A program made the translations under genes and the position numbers. The notes beneath the pieces are model-generated. The model was not told the origin of the DNA. It made no database searches and was given only the letters and a program-made list of their open reading frames with translations. 7,864 nt of DNA from Syntrophobacter sp. SbD2 (GTDB lineage: Bacteria > Desulfobacterota > Syntrophobacteria > Syntrophobacterales > Syntrophobacteraceae), in assembly GCA_900290385.1 (NCBI GenBank), contig OMSV01000036.1:1-7864 (forward strand), in the 5' to 3' direction. This document shows positions 6,586 through 7,864 of this stretch, in pieces. Numbering within the stretch: position 1 is the first letter of the stretch; each line of letters starts with the position of its first letter.

Positions 6586-7182
6586 TCAACATGCTTTTTC
6601 AAGAACGGCCAGAATTCCAAAAAGATTTAATTCCAATGAAGCCTGAACCAAAAAGTTCGTCGCGTCCAGAGCTTTTTTCAGCTCCTCTCCCCGGAAGCGA
6701 TTTTCGGTAGGGTGCAGCAGGATGTGTCTGGTTATGAAGTTCTGATAAAGTGTGGGATAAAGCTCCTCGATCAAGTAAATCCCGTGCGGCTTTAGCACGC
6801 GTCCCACTTCAGCAAGCGCACCCTGCCAGTCGGCAATATGGTGGAGCACTCCAAAACCGAATATCGCGTCAAAAGCGCCGTCCGGATAAGGCAAATTGAG
6901 TGCATCAGCCGCGCAAAATGAGATGTTTTGCAGTTCTTGGGGCCTGAGATAGTGAAAAGCCCGCCGGATCATGAGAGGGTCGAGATCCGTGGCACAAAGG
7001 AAGCCCGGAGAAAATTCCCTGCGAATGATAGATGCCCCGGCTCCCCGCCCGCACCCTATTTCAAGAAAAGACCCACCGGGGGGAAGCTGCGCATGTTTTC
7101 TAATCCAGCCAATTTCAAATTTCTGCTGGAAGACCCTGCAGGGGTTATTCACGACCAGCAGCTCCGCCCAGTTAAGCTTCAT
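6586..7182 (-). CDS. Class I SAM-dependent methyltransferase
   Basis: A 198-residue soluble protein with the Rossmann-type methyltransferase core (Methyltransf_11-like). Motif I is 'FLEIGCGRGAGA' (39-50), which binds S-adenosylmethionine. An acidic residue after strand 2 is in 'ATDLDP' (64-69). 'AADALNLPYPDGAFDAIF' (91-108) and 'GVLHHI' (111-116) are motifs II and III, and 'RVLKPHGIYLIEE' (128-140) closes the core. The N-terminus 'NWAELLVVNNPCRVF' is a characteristic head that I have seen described only as a generic methyltransferase. The substrate is unknown. It starts 4 nt after the TGA of menG with only a close GAGG upstream, so translation is probably coupled to menG, and a small-molecule or lipid substrate is plausible. 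Its length is near that of the bare fold, with little extra substrate-binding domain. Stop is TGA. Confidence 0.87.
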   Translation of the reverse strand: MKLNWAELLVVNNPCRVFQQKFEIGWIRKHAQLPPGGSFLEIGCGRGAGASIIRREFSPGFLCATDLDPLMIRRAFHYLRPQELQNISFCAADALNLPYPDGAFDAIFGFGVLHHIADWQGALAEVGRVLKPHGIYLIEELYPTLYQNFITRHILLHPTENRFRGEELKKALDATNFLVQASLELNLFGILAVLEKAC

Positions 7183-7186
7183 CGCC

Positions 7187-7864
7187 TCAGTCCGCTTTCT
7201 TGCCGAGATGCACGACCGCGATCCCGTTGGTCAATCTTCGATATCTTATATTCCTAAACCCTATCCGCTCAAGTATCGATTTCAGCTCTTCGGGGTTGGG
7301 GAAGAGCCGGATTGATTGCGGAAGGTAAGTGTAGGCCGGCTGGCAGTTGGCCAGAAGCTTTCCTATGAAGGGCATTACATGAAATGAATAAAAATCGTAG
7401 AGGCGCCGAAACCAGGGTGTCACCGGTTCGGAAAATTCGAGGCACATAAAGGTCCCGCCTGCTTTTAGGACCCGGTGCATCTCCATGAAGCCCTTTTCAA
7501 AATGAGTGAGATTTCTTATCCCGAAGCCAACCATCGCCGCGTCGAAGCTTTTGTCCGGAAAGGCTATTTTTTCGGCATCGCCCTGTACAGAGCAAACCAG
7601 GCTGGAATAAGACGAAGCTGAAGTCTTTGGGCGACCGGCCGCCATCATCTCCCAGTTGATATCATAGAGCACCACGCGGCCTGAAGGCGCAACCTGTCCG
7701 GCGGCCATCCGCGAAAGATCTCCGGTCCCGCCACACACGTCGAGCACATGGTCCCCGCTTCGCAATCCCATCATTCTCACGGCCATCCGCTTCCACTGGT
7801 AATGTATCCCCAGACTCAGCAAAGTGTTCATGGAATCGTATTTGCGGGCAACGCTGTTGAAATG
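7187..7864 (-). CDS. ubiE/menG: Demethylmenaquinone (UbiE/MenG) C-methyltransferase, 5' end outside window
   Basis: The C-terminal 225 residues of the UbiE/COQ5 family enzyme that C-methylates the demethylmenaquinone ring (and demethoxyubiquinol in ubiquinone makers) using S-adenosylmethionine at the inner membrane. The frame is open to the window edge: 11 codons, 'HFNSVARKYDS', precede the ATG at 7831 and match the family's 'F..IA..YD.MN.LLS.G' head, so that ATG is internal. Counting from it, motif I is 'VLDVCGGTGDLS' (29-40). Then come 'GDAEKIAFPDKSFDAAM' (84-100), 'GFGIRNLTHFEKG' (102-114), 'EMHRVLKAGG' (117-126), 'LEFSEPVTPWFRRLY' (131-145), 'YTYLPQSIRLFPNPEEL' (167-183) and the closing 'LTNGIAVVHLGKK' (200-212). 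About 10-20 N-terminal residues are missing compared with the usual size. Stop is TGA. It heads the visible operon. No ubiquinone genes are seen, so menaquinone use is inferred from the organism type. Confidence 0.95.
   Translation of the reverse strand, partial: HFNSVARKYDSMNTLLSLGIHYQWKRMAVRMMGLRSGDHVLDVCGGTGDLSRMAAGQVAPSGRVVLYDINWEMMAAGRPKTSASSYSSLVCSVQGDAEKIAFPDKSFDAAMVGFGIRNLTHFEKGFMEMHRVLKAGGTFMCLEFSEPVTPWFRRLYDFYSFHVMPFIGKLLANCQPAYTYLPQSIRLFPNPEELKSILERIGFRNIRYRRLTNGIAVVHLGKKAD

Noticed and set aside
6549..6588. The methyltransferase stop TGA, preceded by Cys, as a second selenocysteine codon
   Set aside because: Protein length is complete, and read-through would run into the DUF1573 gene out of frame with no family support.
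6129..7864. A genetic code in which TGA is always a sense codon
   Set aside because: TGA ends the CBS, MenG, methyltransferase and PHP genes at the expected protein lengths, and tryptophan is encoded by TGG.

Overview
The window looks like chromosomal DNA of a Gram-negative, menaquinone-using bacterium. A deltaproteobacterial (Desulfobacterota-like) source is my inference from the protein flavours (a UbiE/MenG methyltransferase, a CBS protein with the long 'LPIPSVFTILDAFIP' linker, and a likely selenoprotein). No rRNA or other marker fixes the taxon. There are no tRNA genes, CRISPR arrays or insertion sequences.

Layout: one plus-strand gene, the 3' part of a CBS-domain protein (2-382), converges on a minus-strand block. 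Reading the minus strand in transcription order: menG/ubiE (5' end outside the window, 7864-7187), a small SAM-dependent methyltransferase (7182-6586), an exported DUF1573-family protein (6548-6129), a membrane-anchored PHP-domain protein (6115-4541) and a GT39/ArnT-like glycosyltransferase (4575-2941). Spacings are 4, 37 and 13 nt and then an overlap, so these five genes form one probable operon. After a 538-nt gap comes a lone polytopic GT-C-like protein (2402-705) with its own Shine-Dalgarno sequence. The gap holds a start-less open stretch that may be a gene remnant. The 322 nt between the two convergent genes hold only weak repeats.

The main discovery is the DUF1573 gene. Read conventionally it ends at a TGA (6302-6300) after 82 codons, in mid-domain, leaving an unexplained 184-nt hole before the PHP gene. 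The same frame stays open for 56 more codons and encodes the missing half of the domain, including the 'IPAGGE' turn and the 'LTND' strand. It ends at a TAA 13 nt before the next start codon. The TGA sits exactly where relatives carry the first Cys of the 'CGC' motif. Directly after it the mRNA can fold into a hairpin whose GUU apical loop begins 17 nt downstream, within the geometry known for bacterial SECIS elements. I therefore annotate a 139-residue exported selenoprotein. A nonsense mutation or base-call error is the main alternative. TGA is the normal stop of at least four neighbouring genes, so a recoded genome is unlikely.

How the genes work together is only partly clear. MenG completes menaquinone; the small methyltransferase, the exported selenoprotein, the membrane PHP protein and the lipid-linked-sugar-type glycosyltransferase all point to the cell envelope or periplasm, but no shared pathway can be proven from sequence.
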